Both the position numbers and the translations under genes were made by a program. From Pedococcus aerophilus (GTDB lineage Bacteria; Actinomycetota; Actinomycetes; Actinomycetales; Dermatophilaceae), in the NCBI RefSeq assembly GCF_039532215.1, contig NZ_BAAARN010000001.1:1597942-1661941 (forward strand): 64,000 nt of DNA. The letters run 5' to 3'. Numbering within the stretch: position 1 is the stretch's first letter; each line of letters begins with the position of its first letter. The notes beneath the pieces are model-generated. The model did not search any database. It worked only from the letters and a program-made list of their open reading frames with translations, and was not told the DNA's origin. Shown here piece by piece: positions 44,154-53,172 of this stretch.

Positions 44154-44885
44154 ATGAGCAACCAGTGCCACGAGGCTCTTCGTCGTGCCCGCACACCGCG
44201 ACCCGGCCGCTCGCGCAGCGCTGCCGCCGCCGGCCTCGTCCTGGGCGCAGCACTCGTGCTGTCGGGCTGCTCGGCCGACGCGCAGACCCCCGCCACGACG
44301 GCGACCTCCCCCACGGCCCCGGTCCTGCAGCCCGGTGCCCCGGGTGAGCCGAACGCCTCGCTGACCGGGTCGGCAGCGCTGCCCACGACACCGGGCAAGG
44401 TGCTCGAGGCGGACGTCCGCTTCATGCAGGACATGATCGTCCACCACGCCCAGGCCATCGTCATGGTCTCGCTCGTGCAGGACCGGCTCTCCGACGGCCA
44501 GGTGAAGTCGCTCGCCGCCCGCATCTCCGACGAGCAGCGTCCCGAGATCGACGCGATGGCCAAGTGGCTCGAGGGCAAGAACCAGAGCGTCCCGCCCCAG
44601 GCCGCCAACCCCGAGTACGGCGCCGGCGCCGCCCACGACCACGGGGCGATGCCCGGCATGGCGACGCAGGCGCAGCTCACCGAGCTCTCCGAGGCGACCG
44701 GACGCGAGGCCGACACCCTGTGGCTGCGGCTGATGACCGCCCACCACGAGGGGGCGCTCGCCATGGTGGTTCAGCAGCACCGCGACGGCACCGACGAGGT
44801 GGTCACCCAGCTCGGCGACGAGATCCACGTGACCCAGTCGGTGCAGATCGGCTACATGAAGGAGATGCTCGACCGCCTGACCTGA
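44154..44885 (+). CDS. DUF305 lipoprotein with paired histidine motifs
   Basis: A 243-residue lipoprotein: the signal ends in the lipobox LVLSGC, followed by a Thr/Pro/Ala-rich linker. The DUF305 four-helix domain has two matching His segments, MQDMIVHHAQAIVMV and LMTAHHEGALAMV, plus HDHGAMPGMA between them. The ferritin-like repeat and Met/His content suggest binding of copper or another metal outside the cell, but the family's role is not settled. It diverges from the LVIVD gene and faces the anti-sigma gene tail to tail. Confidence 0.88.
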   Translation: MSNQCHEALRRARTPRPGRSRSAAAAGLVLGAALVLSGCSADAQTPATTATSPTAPVLQPGAPGEPNASLTGSAALPTTPGKVLEADVRFMQDMIVHHAQAIVMVSLVQDRLSDGQVKSLAARISDEQRPEIDAMAKWLEGKNQSVPPQAANPEYGAGAAHDHGAMPGMATQAQLTELSEATGREADTLWLRLMTAHHEGALAMVVQQHRDGTDEVVTQLGDEIHVTQSVQIGYMKEMLDRLT

Positions 44886-44922
44886 CCCGCGGCAAAGGGA
44901 TCAGGACACGATCAGCACGGGG

Positions 44923-45642
44923 TCAGGAAGGGATCGGGCCGCTGATGACCACCGCGCCCCCGGGGTCGACGACCTCGAAGCGTGCGGCGTCGGCGAGCAG
45001 CACCGAGGAGTTCATGCTGCAGACGACCTTGCGCCCGGAGACCCCGAGGAACGCACCGGCGTCGTACTCCCTGCCCGCATCGTCGATGACCATCACGTCG
45101 TAGGCCTCCCCCGCCGGCAGCCCGGTGGCCTCGAGCTTGAGCTCGACTCCCCAGGTGTGGTCGACGAGGCCGGCGACGGCCTGCACCCCCGAGGCCGCCT
45201 GCACCTGGGGGACGGCGATGACCGTGGGTCCCGCCGGCGCGTCCTGCCCCGAGGTCAGGGCGAGGACGAGCGCGGTGGCTGCAGCAGCACCGACGAGCGC
45301 GCCGGCGACCGCCGGCACCCAGCGTCGGCGGGCGGCGAACCGCGGGTGGGCTGCACCCTCGACCGGGGCCGCCACGAGGCCGACCGGGGTGGAGCCCTGC
45401 AGGGCGAGCGCCCGGGCGATGCGGTCGTCCAGGGCGGGCGGCGGCGCCACGTCGGAGGCGACGATGCGGTCGGGGTCGACCTGGCGCAGGGCGGGCACCA
45501 GGGGGGCCAGCTCGGCCACCTCCGCCCGGCACTCGTCGCACCCGGCCAGGTGCGCTTCGAGCTGCACACGCAGGTCGTCGTCGAGCTGGCCGAGGACGTA
45601 GGCGCCGATGGCCTCACGAAGCTCTTCGTGCGTCGGGTTCAT
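44923..45642 (-). CDS. RskA-like anti-sigma factor
   Basis: A 239-residue single-pass membrane protein. The cytoplasmic zinc anti-sigma domain has H31-x3-C35-x2-C38 (HLAGCDEC). One membrane segment (VPAVAGALVGAAAATALVLA, ~110-130) follows. The outer part is an RskA/anti-sigma-K domain (GVQAVAGLVDHTWGVELKL and DVMVIDDAGREYDAGAFLGV). It should hold the sigma factor encoded just upstream until proteolysis releases it. Its ATG overlaps the sigma stop (ATGA). Confidence 0.92.
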   Translation of the reverse strand: MNPTHEELREAIGAYVLGQLDDDLRVQLEAHLAGCDECRAEVAELAPLVPALRQVDPDRIVASDVAPPPALDDRIARALALQGSTPVGLVAAPVEGAAHPRFAARRRWVPAVAGALVGAAAATALVLALTSGQDAPAGPTVIAVPQVQAASGVQAVAGLVDHTWGVELKLEATGLPAGEAYDVMVIDDAGREYDAGAFLGVSGRKVVCSMNSSVLLADAARFEVVDPGGAVVISGPIPS

Positions 45643-46235
45643 CGCTCGACCTCCAGGGTGGTGATGGCAGTTCTCAGGTTCTTCAGCCCGTGGAACACCC
45701 GGCTGCGCAGGGTGCTGACCGACACGCCCAGCTCGGCCGCCACGTCGTCGTACGGCCGGTCGCGCAGGTAGGTCTCGACGATCGCCGTGCGGTGGTCGGC
45801 GCTGACCTGCCCGAGGGCCCGGGTCACGAGGTCGGCGTCCGCGACGCGCTCGGACGGATCCGGGGCATGGGCGGGCCCGGTGGCTGCGACGTCGAGGCGT
45901 TCGGTCATCGGCGGGACTCCTCCGGACTGGGGCTGGGTGTCGACCGGGACCGGCGTCCGCGACCGCGCGGCGTACTGGTCGCGGACCACGTTGCGCAGGA
46001 TCGCGAACAACCACGTGCGCAGCGACCCGCGTGCCGGGTCGAACCTGTCGGCTGCACGCCAGGCCCGGACGATGGTCTCCTGCACCGCGTCCTGCGCGGT
46101 CGCGTCGTCACCGAGCCAGCTGAGCGCAGCCCGGTAGAGCTCGGCGCCGTGGAGGGCATACCCCTGACGCGCCAGCGCCTCCCGCCCCGTGACGGGGTCG
46201 GGGGCGCCGGCGCGCGACGGGTTCCACGGTGCCAC
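45639..46235 (-). CDS. ECF RNA polymerase sigma factor (SigK/SigL-like)
   Basis: A 198-residue sigma factor. Region 2 is ELYRAALSWLGDDATAQDAV, then QETIVRAWRAADRFDPARGS and LRTWLFAILRNVVRDQYAAR; region 4 is SADHRTAIVETYLRDRPYDD and VAAELGVSVSTLRSRVFHGL. The GTG at 46235 has AGGAG 7 bases upstream, which decides the start against a longer frame to 46343. It is coupled to the RskA-like anti-sigma factor and follows a DUF4394 gene by 49 bases, so the three probably form one autoregulated unit. Confidence 0.93.
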   Translation of the reverse strand: MAPWNPSRAGAPDPVTGREALARQGYALHGAELYRAALSWLGDDATAQDAVQETIVRAWRAADRFDPARGSLRTWLFAILRNVVRDQYAARSRTPVPVDTQPQSGGVPPMTERLDVAATGPAHAPDPSERVADADLVTRALGQVSADHRTAIVETYLRDRPYDDVAAELGVSVSTLRSRVFHGLKNLRTAITTLEVER

Positions 46236-46284
46236 CCTGTTGCTCCTGCGCGTCGACGACTCGTCGACCGAGACTAGAGGGCGA

Positions 46285-47214
46285 TCAGCGGGGCGGCAGC
46301 ACAGTGAGGTCGGCGACGTCGATCTTCGTGAACGACCCGACACGGTGCGTGTCGCCGGTGAGCAGGTCGACCCGGTAGAGCGCGGCCTTGGACGACCCCT
46401 CCTTGCGCAGCGTCGCGTAGCCGGTGTTGCTCGTGGTCGCGCCGTCGCGCACGGTGCTCAGGATGTCGAAGCCGGCAACCGGCGAGACGTCCATGCCCAG
46501 GGAGCCGGTGAGCGAGAGCGTGCCGTCGTTGGCCGGCACCTGGAGCGCCCCCTGGTCGAGCTTGGTGTCGAGGTCGATCAGCGTCGTGCCCGTCGTCGCC
46601 TCGAGGTCGTTGTTCGTGTACCCCGCCGCCGTCACGCCGGTCGCCGCGGTCCCGGGCGTGTAGGCCAGGGTCTTGTCCTCGAGGGTCACGCCGCCGGCGT
46701 TGACGTTGTGGCGCAGGTTCTGGCCGGTGTCGCTGATGACGCGCAGGCGGTCGGCGGCCGGGTTGAAGTCGACGCCGAAGTCCTTGCCTGACAACGCGAT
46801 CGTGAGCTGCGAGACCTTGGTGGCCTTGGCGTTCGACGTGTCGAGCACGTAGACACCACCAGCGTTGCCGACGCCATAGACCTTGCGGTCCTGCACACGC
46901 CAGTCGAGGCCGACGAGGCGCGAGTCACCCGAGAGCCCGGAGATGGTGCCCAGGCTGCGCGCCAGGGCCGGCACGTGCACGGAGAACACGGACAGCTTCG
47001 TCCCGCTCTCGGACAGCCCGATGGCTGCGCCGGGGAAACGGCTCTGGCTGCTGCTGCCCTGCGTGGCGGTGAGGGCCGGCGCGGCCTGGACGGGCGCAGC
47101 CTTCGGGGCGCTCGTCGGGGTGGCGGACGCCGTGGCGCTCATCCCGAATGCTGCTCCGCCGGCGAGAACTCCGGCTGCTGCGATGGCCGTGACGGTGCGG
47201 GTCGTGTGACGCAT
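46285..47214 (-). CDS. Secreted DUF4394 protein
   Basis: A 309-residue exported protein. A signal peptide (~1-32, ending ATASA) and Ala/Pro linker precede a DUF4394 domain, a propeller-like fold with repeats RLVGLDWRVQDRKVYGVGN, FNPAADRLRVISDTGQNLRH and NDLEATTGTTLIDLDTKLDQ. The role is unknown. GGAGG precedes the ATG. It is the first gene in front of the sigma/anti-sigma pair and so a likely target of that sigma factor. GGTAAC and CGACGTC occur 19 bases apart upstream (47244-47275, minus strand), only loosely like an ECF promoter. Confidence 0.85.
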   Translation of the reverse strand: MRHTTRTVTAIAAAGVLAGGAAFGMSATASATPTSAPKAAPVQAAPALTATQGSSSQSRFPGAAIGLSESGTKLSVFSVHVPALARSLGTISGLSGDSRLVGLDWRVQDRKVYGVGNAGGVYVLDTSNAKATKVSQLTIALSGKDFGVDFNPAADRLRVISDTGQNLRHNVNAGGVTLEDKTLAYTPGTAATGVTAAGYTNNDLEATTGTTLIDLDTKLDQGALQVPANDGTLSLTGSLGMDVSPVAGFDILSTVRDGATTSNTGYATLRKEGSSKAALYRVDLLTGDTHRVGSFTKIDVADLTVLPPR

Positions 47215-47320
47215 GGGGACCTCCAGGTGGGGGTGGTTTCACCGACGTCGTTGCCGGTGTCACTGGGGGTTACCGCCACGGGACCGCCTGCGTTGAAGGA
47301 TCAGCGGACTTTCTTCGTCC

Positions 47321-47369
47321 GCACCGCGAGAGGGCGGCACCCGGTGCGGGTGCCGCCCTCTCGCGGTGC
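47321..47369. terminator. First hairpin after clpC
   Basis: Perfect 21-base arms (47321-47341 and 47349-47369) with a 7-base loop, rich in G/C, between the DUF4394 promoter region and the clpC stop. Confidence 0.75.
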
Positions 47370-47370
47370 G

Positions 47371-47400
47371 GTATGGCGCGGGGTCACCCCCGCGCCATAC
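47371..47400. terminator. Second hairpin after clpC, GTATGG/CCATAC type
   Basis: Perfect 13-base arms (GTATGGCGCGGGG and complement) with a TCAC loop, 6 bases from the clpC stop. Similar GTATG/CATAC-bounded hairpins end other genes at 50147-50178 and 61490-61550. Confidence 0.75.
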
Positions 47401-47406
47401 CGGTCG

Positions 47407-49920
47407 TCACTCGGACTTGTCGCCCACCGTCTCGACGACAGGGAGCTCGATCCCGCTCGGGTGCGGCGTGCCCACGAAGGTGAACTTCGCGGCCTTGCCC
47501 TCGCCGTCGGCGTTGACGAGCACGAGCTCGCCGGCCTTCAGCTCGCCGTAGAGGATCTTCTCGGACAGGACGTCCTCGATCTCGCGCTGGATGGTGCGAC
47601 GCAGCGGTCGCGCACCGAGCACGGGGTCGTAGCCCTTCTTGGCCAACGCGTTCTTGGCCTCGACGGTGAGCTCGATGCCCATGTCCTTGTCCTTGAGTCG
47701 CTTGTCCAGCTTGGCGATCTCGAGGTCGACGATCTGGACGATCTCCTCCTGCGTGAGCTGGGGGAAGACGATGATGTCGTCGACGCGGTTGAGGAACTCG
47801 GGACGGAAATGCTGCTTGAGCTCGTCCGTGACCTTGTTCTTCATGCGGTCGTAGTCGCTGCGGGTCTCCGCGCCGGCCGAGAAGCCGAGGGAGCCCTTCG
47901 AGATGTCCCGCGTGCCGAGGTTGGTCGTCATGATGATGACGGTGTTCTTGAAGTCGACCATCCGACCCTGGGAGTCGGTGAGGCGGCCGTCCTCGAGCAC
48001 CTGGAGCAGCGAGTTGAAGATGTCCGGGTGGGCCTTCTCGACCTCGTCGAACAGCACCACGGAGAACGGCTTGCGGCGCACCTTCTCGGTGAGCTGCCCA
48101 CCCTCTTCGTAGCCGACGTAGCCGGGAGGCGAACCGAACAGCCGCGACACGGTGTGCTTCTCGGAGAACTCCGACATGTCGAGCTGGATGAGGCTGTCCT
48201 CGTCGCCGAAGAGGAACTCGGCGAGCGTCTTGGCGAGCTCGGTCTTACCGACACCGGTGGGACCGGCGAAGATGAACGAGCCACCGGGACGACGCGGGTC
48301 CTTCAGACCGGCGCGGGTGCGGCGGATCGCCTGGGACATCGCCTTGATGGCGTCGTCCATGCCGACCACGCGCTTGTGCAGCTCGTCCTCCATGTGGAGC
48401 AGCCGCGAGGACTCCTCCTCGGTGAGCTTGAAGACCGGGATGCCGGTGCTGGCAGCCAGGACCTCGGCGATGAGCTCCTCGTCGACCTCGGCCACGACGT
48501 CCATGTCGCCGGACTTCCACTGCGACTCGCGCTCGGCCTTCTGGGCGAGCAGCTTCTTCTCGTCGTCGCGCAGGCTGGCGGCCTTCTCGAAGTCCTGGCC
48601 GTCGATGGCCGACTCCTTCTCCAGGCGCACGGCGGCGATCTTGTCGTCGAACTCGCGCAGGTCCGGCGGTGCGGTCATCCGGCGGATGCGCAACCGCGCG
48701 CCCGCCTCGTCGATGAGGTCGATCGCCTTGTCCGGCAGGAACCGGTCGTTGATGTAGCGGTCGGCGAGGTTGGCCGCAGAGACCAGCGCGGCGTCCGTGA
48801 TGGACACGCGGTGGTGCGCCTCGTAGCGGTCGCGCAGGCCCTTGAGGATCTCGATCGCGTGGCTGAGCGTGGGCTCGGCGACCTGGATCGGCTGGAAGCG
48901 GCGCTCGAGCGCCGAGTCCTTCTCGATGTGCTTGCGGTACTCGTCGAGCGTCGTGGCACCGATGGTCTGGAGCTCACCACGGGCCAGCATCGGCTTGAGG
49001 ATGCTCGCGGCGTCGATCGCGCCCTCGGCGGCACCCGCACCCACCAGGGTGTGGATCTCGTCGATGAACAAGATGATGTCGCCGCGGGTGCGGATCTCCT
49101 TGAGGACCTTCTTCAGCCGCTCCTCGAAGTCACCGCGGTAGCGGCTGCCGGCCACGAGCGCGCCGAGGTCGAGGGTGTAGAGCTGCTTGTCCTTGAGGGT
49201 CTCGGGCACCTCGCCCTTGACGATGTCCTGCGCCAGGCCCTCGACGACGGCGGTCTTGCCGACGCCGGGCTCACCGATGAGGACCGGGTTGTTCTTGGTG
49301 CGGCGGGACAGCACCTGCATGACCCGCTCGATCTCCTTCTCGCGCCCGATGACCGGGTCGAGCTTGCCCTCGCGGGCGGCCATCGTGAGGTTGCGACCGA
49401 ACTGGTCGAGCACGAGGGAGCCCGCGGGGGTGCCCTCCTGCTGGACGCCGCCGCCGGCACCGGTGGCCTGGCCCTCCTTGCCCTGGTAGCCCGAGATCAG
49501 CTGGATGACCTGCTGGCGCACCCGGTTGAGGTCGGCCCCCAGCTTGACGAGGACCTGTGCGGCGACACCCTCACCCTCGCGGATGAGCCCGAGCAGGATG
49601 TGCTCGGTGCCGATGTAGTTGTGGCCGAGCTGCAGCGCCTCGCGGAGGCTGAGCTCGAGGACCTTCTTCGCCCGGGGCGTGAAGGGGATGTGGCCGCTGG
49701 GGGCCTGCTGGCCCTGGCCGATGATCTCCTGGACCTGCTCGCGGACCGACTCCAGCGAGATACCGAGGCTCTCCAGAGCCTTGGAGGCGACGCCTTCACC
49801 CTCGTGGATGAGGCCGAGCAGGATGTGCTCCGTGCCGATGTAGTTGTGGTTGAGCATGCGCGCCTCTTCCTGCGCGAGCACCACAACCCGACGGGCCCGG
49901 TCGGTGAACCGTTCAAACAT
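47407..49920 (-). CDS. clpC: ATP-dependent Clp protease ATPase subunit ClpC
   Basis: An 837-residue AAA+ unfoldase that feeds ClpP. Two Clp-N repeats start [20 protein letters not shown] and [20 protein letters not shown]. The first ATPase has GEPGVGKT and [12 protein letters not shown]. The middle UVR-like segment [20 protein letters not shown] is the ClpC hallmark that separates it from ClpB. The second ATPase has [20 protein letters not shown] and [30 protein letters not shown] carries the ClpP-docking loop region. AGGAG precedes the ATG. Two hairpins follow the gene. Confidence 0.98.
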   Translation of the reverse strand: MFERFTDRARRVVVLAQEEARMLNHNYIGTEHILLGLIHEGEGVASKALESLGISLESVREQVQEIIGQGQQAPSGHIPFTPRAKKVLELSLREALQLGHNYIGTEHILLGLIREGEGVAAQVLVKLGADLNRVRQQVIQLISGYQGKEGQATGAGGGVQQEGTPAGSLVLDQFGRNLTMAAREGKLDPVIGREKEIERVMQVLSRRTKNNPVLIGEPGVGKTAVVEGLAQDIVKGEVPETLKDKQLYTLDLGALVAGSRYRGDFEERLKKVLKEIRTRGDIILFIDEIHTLVGAGAAEGAIDAASILKPMLARGELQTIGATTLDEYRKHIEKDSALERRFQPIQVAEPTLSHAIEILKGLRDRYEAHHRVSITDAALVSAANLADRYINDRFLPDKAIDLIDEAGARLRIRRMTAPPDLREFDDKIAAVRLEKESAIDGQDFEKAASLRDDEKKLLAQKAERESQWKSGDMDVVAEVDEELIAEVLAASTGIPVFKLTEEESSRLLHMEDELHKRVVGMDDAIKAMSQAIRRTRAGLKDPRRPGGSFIFAGPTGVGKTELAKTLAEFLFGDEDSLIQLDMSEFSEKHTVSRLFGSPPGYVGYEEGGQLTEKVRRKPFSVVLFDEVEKAHPDIFNSLLQVLEDGRLTDSQGRMVDFKNTVIIMTTNLGTRDISKGSLGFSAGAETRSDYDRMKNKVTDELKQHFRPEFLNRVDDIIVFPQLTQEEIVQIVDLEIAKLDKRLKDKDMGIELTVEAKNALAKKGYDPVLGARPLRRTIQREIEDVLSEKILYGELKAGELVLVNADGEGKAAKFTFVGTPHPSGIELPVVETVGDKSE

Positions 49921-50146
49921 CTCTTCTGCTCCTGCCTATCGAGTCATCCTCGATGCTATCCGTGCGACGCGCGCCCCGCGCGCGCCTTCCGCCGACCGAT
50001 ACCTGATCGGGACGATTCCGGCCTGCTCGTGGTGCTTGTTCGGGGAACGCCCGTGCGTGGCCGCCTGTTCCCCACCCTGAGCCGGGTCGGCTCATGTTCG
50101 CCGTGGGCGGACGGACTCCCGGTGTGGCCCACACCCCTGCAGGCTC

Positions 50147-50178
50147 GGTATGGCGCGCGGCCGGCCCCGCGTCATACC
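50147..50178. terminator. Hairpin after the RHH-like gene
   Basis: GGTATGGCGCG (50147-50157) pairs with CGCGTCATACC (50168-50178), 11 pairs with one G-T, 18 bases after the stop codon at 50196. The rest of the 275-base gap to clpC holds the clpC leader; TAGCAT on the minus strand about 40 bases before the ATG is a possible -10. Confidence 0.6.
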
Positions 50179-50195
50179 TCCCGAGCGGTGGGCGA

Positions 50196-50711
50196 TCAGG
50201 CCCCCGGACCCTTCTTGCGGACCTCGTCCACGTGCTCCATCGCGGTCCGCAGCTCGGCGAGCCAGCTGTCGGACTTCTCCCCGACGAGTCGGACGCACCA
50301 GGCGAGCGCCTCGGAACGGGACTTGGCGACGCCGGCCTCGACGAGCGTGTCGAGGACGCGGCGCTCGGGTTGGCGCAGCCGCGTCATGACGGGTGCGGCC
50401 AGGTGGGTGAACATCGCCTCGGTCTCGCCGACGCGCACGCCCCACGAGACCTTGCGGCCGGAGAGGTGCTCGAGCTCGCGGGCGATCTCGATGCGGCGTT
50501 CGCGCGTGTCCTCGCGGAAGGAGGTGATGCGGCCGCGCGCGGCGATCTCGCGGGCGGTGGTGTCGTCGGCGTCGGTCTCGAGCGCGGGCTCGGCGAGGGT
50601 GCCGACGATGACGAGCTCGTCGCGGTCACGGGTGACCTCGACGGGCCCGGTGAACCAGTCGGCGGGGAGCCGACCGGCCAGCCATGCTTCTGCTGTGGTC
50701 TTGGTTGTCAT
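50196..50711 (-). CDS. Small actinobacterial protein with RHH-like C-terminal region
   Basis: A 171-residue protein I do not recognise by name. The N-terminal part is beta-rich (ADWFTGPVEVTRDRDELVIV), the middle basic and helical (FREDTRERRIEIARELEHLS), and the C-terminal part RRVLDTLVEAGVAKSRSEAL followed by AWCVRLVGEKS resembles the helix pair of ribbon-helix-helix proteins. A palindrome TGTAAT-GATG-ATTACA touches its start codon, so it could be an autoregulated DNA-binding protein. No toxin gene is adjacent. The ATG is at 50711; there is no ribosome site. Confidence 0.7.
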   Translation of the reverse strand: MTTKTTAEAWLAGRLPADWFTGPVEVTRDRDELVIVGTLAEPALETDADDTTAREIAARGRITSFREDTRERRIEIARELEHLSGRKVSWGVRVGETEAMFTHLAAPVMTRLRQPERRVLDTLVEAGVAKSRSEALAWCVRLVGEKSDSWLAELRTAMEHVDEVRKKGPGA

Positions 50712-50726
50712 GTAATGATGATTACA
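50711..50726. promoter_or_regulatory. Palindrome abutting the start of the RHH-like gene
   Basis: TGTAATGATGATTACA is a perfect dyad (6-base arms, 4-base centre), followed by another TTACA at 50730-50734. It is A/T-rich in a GC-rich setting and placed where an operator would block both transcription and initiation. Confidence 0.6.
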
Positions 50727-50777
50727 CCGTTACAGGTGGCTGAACAGCCTCGTCCGCTCAGGGCGGAACCGGTGTCG

Positions 50778-52055
50778 TCAGCACAGGTTGCGCTGATCGT
50801 CGATGCGCTTCGCCTTGCCCAGCGAGCGCTCGAGGGCGTGCGGGGCGAGCACCTCGACGGCGATCGTCACCCCGACGCGGTCCTTGACCCGCGAACGGAG
50901 CTCCCCGCCGAGCGCCGACCGGCGGGCCTCGTCGACGCCTTCCGCCGCCTCGACCCGGACGGTGAGCTCGTCCATCCGGCCCGGCCGGGTCAGCACGCAC
51001 AGGTAGTGCGGGGTCAGCCCGTCGATCGCGAGCAGGTGCTCCTCGACCTGCGAGGGGAAGACGTTGACCCCGCGGACGATCATCATGTCGTCGCTGCGGC
51101 CGGTGATCTTGGCCATCCGCCGGAACTGCGGGTACGCCGTGCCGGGCAACAGCGTGGTCAGGTCGCGGGTGCGGTAGCGCACCACCGGCATCGCGTGCTT
51201 CGTGAGCGAGGTGAAGACCAGCTCACCCTCCTCGCCGTCCGGCAGCACCTCCCCCGTGATCGGGTCGACGACCTCGGGGTAGAAGTGGTCCTCCCAGACG
51301 TGCAACCCGTCCTGGGTCTGCCCGGACTCCTGCGAGACGCCGGGCCCCATCACCTCCGAGAGACCGTAGATGTCCACGGCCCTCAGGTTGCTGCGTCGCT
51401 GGACCTCCTCGCGCATCTGCTCGGTCCACGGCTCGGCGCCGAAGATGCCGATCTCCAGCGAGGTGTCCTTCGGGTCGATCCCCTGCGCCTCCATCTCGTC
51501 GAGGATCGCGAGGAAGTAGGACGGCGTGACCATGATGACGCGCGGTCGGAAGTCCGAGATGAGCTGGACCTGGCGCTCGGTCATGCCCCCGCTGACCGGC
51601 ACGACGGTGCAGCCGAGGCGCTCGGCCCCGTAGTGCGCACCGATCCCACCGGTGAACAAGCCGTACCCGTAGGCGATGTGGACCAGGTCGCCCGGCCGGC
51701 CACCCGCCGCCTCGATGGAGCGCGCCATCACCTCGGCCCAGGTGTCGATGTCGTCGCGGGTGTAGCCGACGACCGTCGGCTTGCCCGTCGTGCCGCTCGA
51801 CGCGTGGATGCGGGACACCTGCTCGCGCGGCACCGCGAACATCCCGAACGGGTAGTTGTCGCGCAGGTCCGCCTTGGTCGTGAACGGGAAGCGCGCGAGG
51901 TCGGCGAGGTCCTGCACGTCGCTCGGGTGCACACCGGCCGCGTCGAAGGCGGCGCGGTAGTGGGGGACGTTCTCGTAGGCGTGCCCCAGGCTCCAGCGCA
52001 GCCGGTCCAGCTGGAGTGCCCGCAGTTCCTCGACGGTGGAGACGACGTTGTCCAT
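50778..52055 (-). CDS. paaK: Phenylacetate-CoA ligase
   Basis: A 425-residue AMP-forming ligase that activates phenylacetate (or a related aryl acid) to its CoA ester. It has the P-loop SSGTTGKPTVVGYT, HIAYGYGLFTGGIGAHYGAE, GIFGAEPWTEQMREE, VDIYGLSEVMGPGV and ITGRSDDMMIVRGVNVFPSQ. The C-terminal lysine is in RSLGKAKRI. The ring-oxidation genes paaA-E are not in the window, so it acts alone here or with distant genes. I chose the ATG at 52055 because TAGGTT ends 7 bases upstream; an ATG 9 bases earlier would start on that spacer. Confidence 0.95.
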   Translation of the reverse strand: MDNVVSTVEELRALQLDRLRWSLGHAYENVPHYRAAFDAAGVHPSDVQDLADLARFPFTTKADLRDNYPFGMFAVPREQVSRIHASSGTTGKPTVVGYTRDDIDTWAEVMARSIEAAGGRPGDLVHIAYGYGLFTGGIGAHYGAERLGCTVVPVSGGMTERQVQLISDFRPRVIMVTPSYFLAILDEMEAQGIDPKDTSLEIGIFGAEPWTEQMREEVQRRSNLRAVDIYGLSEVMGPGVSQESGQTQDGLHVWEDHFYPEVVDPITGEVLPDGEEGELVFTSLTKHAMPVVRYRTRDLTTLLPGTAYPQFRRMAKITGRSDDMMIVRGVNVFPSQVEEHLLAIDGLTPHYLCVLTRPGRMDELTVRVEAAEGVDEARRSALGGELRSRVKDRVGVTIAVEVLAPHALERSLGKAKRIDDQRNLC

Positions 52056-52068
52056 GCCGCTCAACCTA
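52056..52068 (-). promoter_or_regulatory. Leaderless-type -10 element of paaK
   Basis: TAGGTT (52063-52068, minus strand) ends 7 bases before the ATG at 52055. Confidence 0.5.
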
Positions 52069-52248
52069 CGACGTCACTGCTCACCCGCCCTCGCACCGCC
52101 GGACGACCACGTCGGCACCTGACGCCCCGTTCCCAGCACACGAGGTCCGCGCCGGGCCGGAAGGTGGTCGTCGGCCGGTCGACTGTGCCGCAACCTGAGA
52201 GTTTCCCGTGAATGCCGTCGACCGGTGTTGCCCCGCCCGGATCGGACG

Positions 52249-52261
52249 TACGCTCCCGAAG
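52249..52261 (+). promoter_or_regulatory. Leaderless-type -10 element of the trypsin-like protease gene
   Basis: TACGCT (52249-52254) ends 7 bases before the GTG at 52262. TGTTGC, 17 bases further up (52226-52231), is a possible -35. Confidence 0.5.
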
Positions 52262-53125
52262 GTGGACCGGGTGCCTGCGCCGTTGGTCGTCGACACCCCC
52301 TCGGGACCGGTGGGCGACGAGGCTCCGCCTGCCGGACGGCGCCGGCCCGCCCGCCGCTGGGTCGCCCTCGCCGCGGTCGCCGCTCTGCTCGTGGTCGCCG
52401 GGGCCGTGTTCGCCCTGACCCGCGGACCGGACGTGCCACCCCTCACGCAGGCAGACGTCCAGGAGCAGGTGCAGCAGGGCATCGCCGACGCGCAGGAGGA
52501 GGCGCGGAAGGCGCCGACGGATGCCGCGAAGGCGTACCAGACGGCGCTGCCGTCACTGGTCACGATCACGACGACCGGCGTCGGCGAGGACGACAAGCAG
52601 AACGGCACCGGTGCCGGTGTCGTCGTCAGCGCCGAGGGCACCATCCTCACCGCCCTGCACGTCGTCGACGGGGCCGACACGATCAGGGTCAGGTTCGCCG
52701 ACGGCACGCAGACCACCGCCCAGATCGAGGAGCAGGAGGCCACCAGCGACACCGCGGTGCTGACGCCCGGGCGCCTGCCCGAGGTCGTCGTGCCGGCCGT
52801 CCTCGGTGGTGGCGCCCAGGTCGGCGACGAGGTCTTCCCGCTCGGTCACCCGCTCGGGCTCACCCAGTCGCTCAGCGGCGGTGTGGTCTCGGCGCTGGAC
52901 CGGTCGATCAGCGTCCCCTCGGGCCAGACCCTCAAGGGGCTCATCCAGTTCGACGCGGCGGTGAACCCGGGCAACTCCGGCGGCCCGCTGCTCAACCGCG
53001 ACGGCCAGGTCGTCGGCATCGTCACCGGCCTCGCCAACCCGTCCCAGCAGAACTTCTTCGTGGGCATCGGCTTCGCCGTCCCCATCGCCACGGCCGGCGG
53101 CGTCGCCGGCAGCCCGCCCCAGTAA
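52262..53125 (+). CDS. Membrane-anchored trypsin-like (HtrA-type) serine protease without PDZ
   Basis: A 287-residue protein. A short cytoplasmic, Pro/Arg-rich head is followed by one membrane segment (WVALAAVAALLVVAGAVFAL) and a protease domain outside. The triad is the His of ILTALHVVDGAD, the Asp of TSDTAVL and the Ser of NPGNSGGPLLNRDGQVVGIV. There is no PDZ domain after the protease core, unlike DegP/HtrA. I chose the GTG at 52262 from the -10 spacing; a GTG at 52208 would add 18 residues. It stands 47 bases before the MoxR operon and diverges from paaK. Confidence 0.85.
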   Translation: MDRVPAPLVVDTPSGPVGDEAPPAGRRRPARRWVALAAVAALLVVAGAVFALTRGPDVPPLTQADVQEQVQQGIADAQEEARKAPTDAAKAYQTALPSLVTITTTGVGEDDKQNGTGAGVVVSAEGTILTALHVVDGADTIRVRFADGTQTTAQIEEQEATSDTAVLTPGRLPEVVVPAVLGGGAQVGDEVFPLGHPLGLTQSLSGGVVSALDRSISVPSGQTLKGLIQFDAAVNPGNSGGPLLNRDGQVVGIVTGLANPSQQNFFVGIGFAVPIATAGGVAGSPPQ

Positions 53126-53172
53126 GCCCACCACGCGCCATACGCCGCACCGCACCGCACCGAGGAGAGCCC

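Noticed and set aside
46975-50715. A 1246-codon plus-strand open frame across clpC.
   Set aside because: It is antisense to clpC, low in complexity (Leu/Asp/Glu/Arg), and overlaps several real genes and terminators.
52700-53100. Inactive protease with a missing catalytic Asp.
   Set aside because: The Asp is present in TSDTAVL at the normal distance between the His (ALHVV) and Ser (GNSGGP) motifs.
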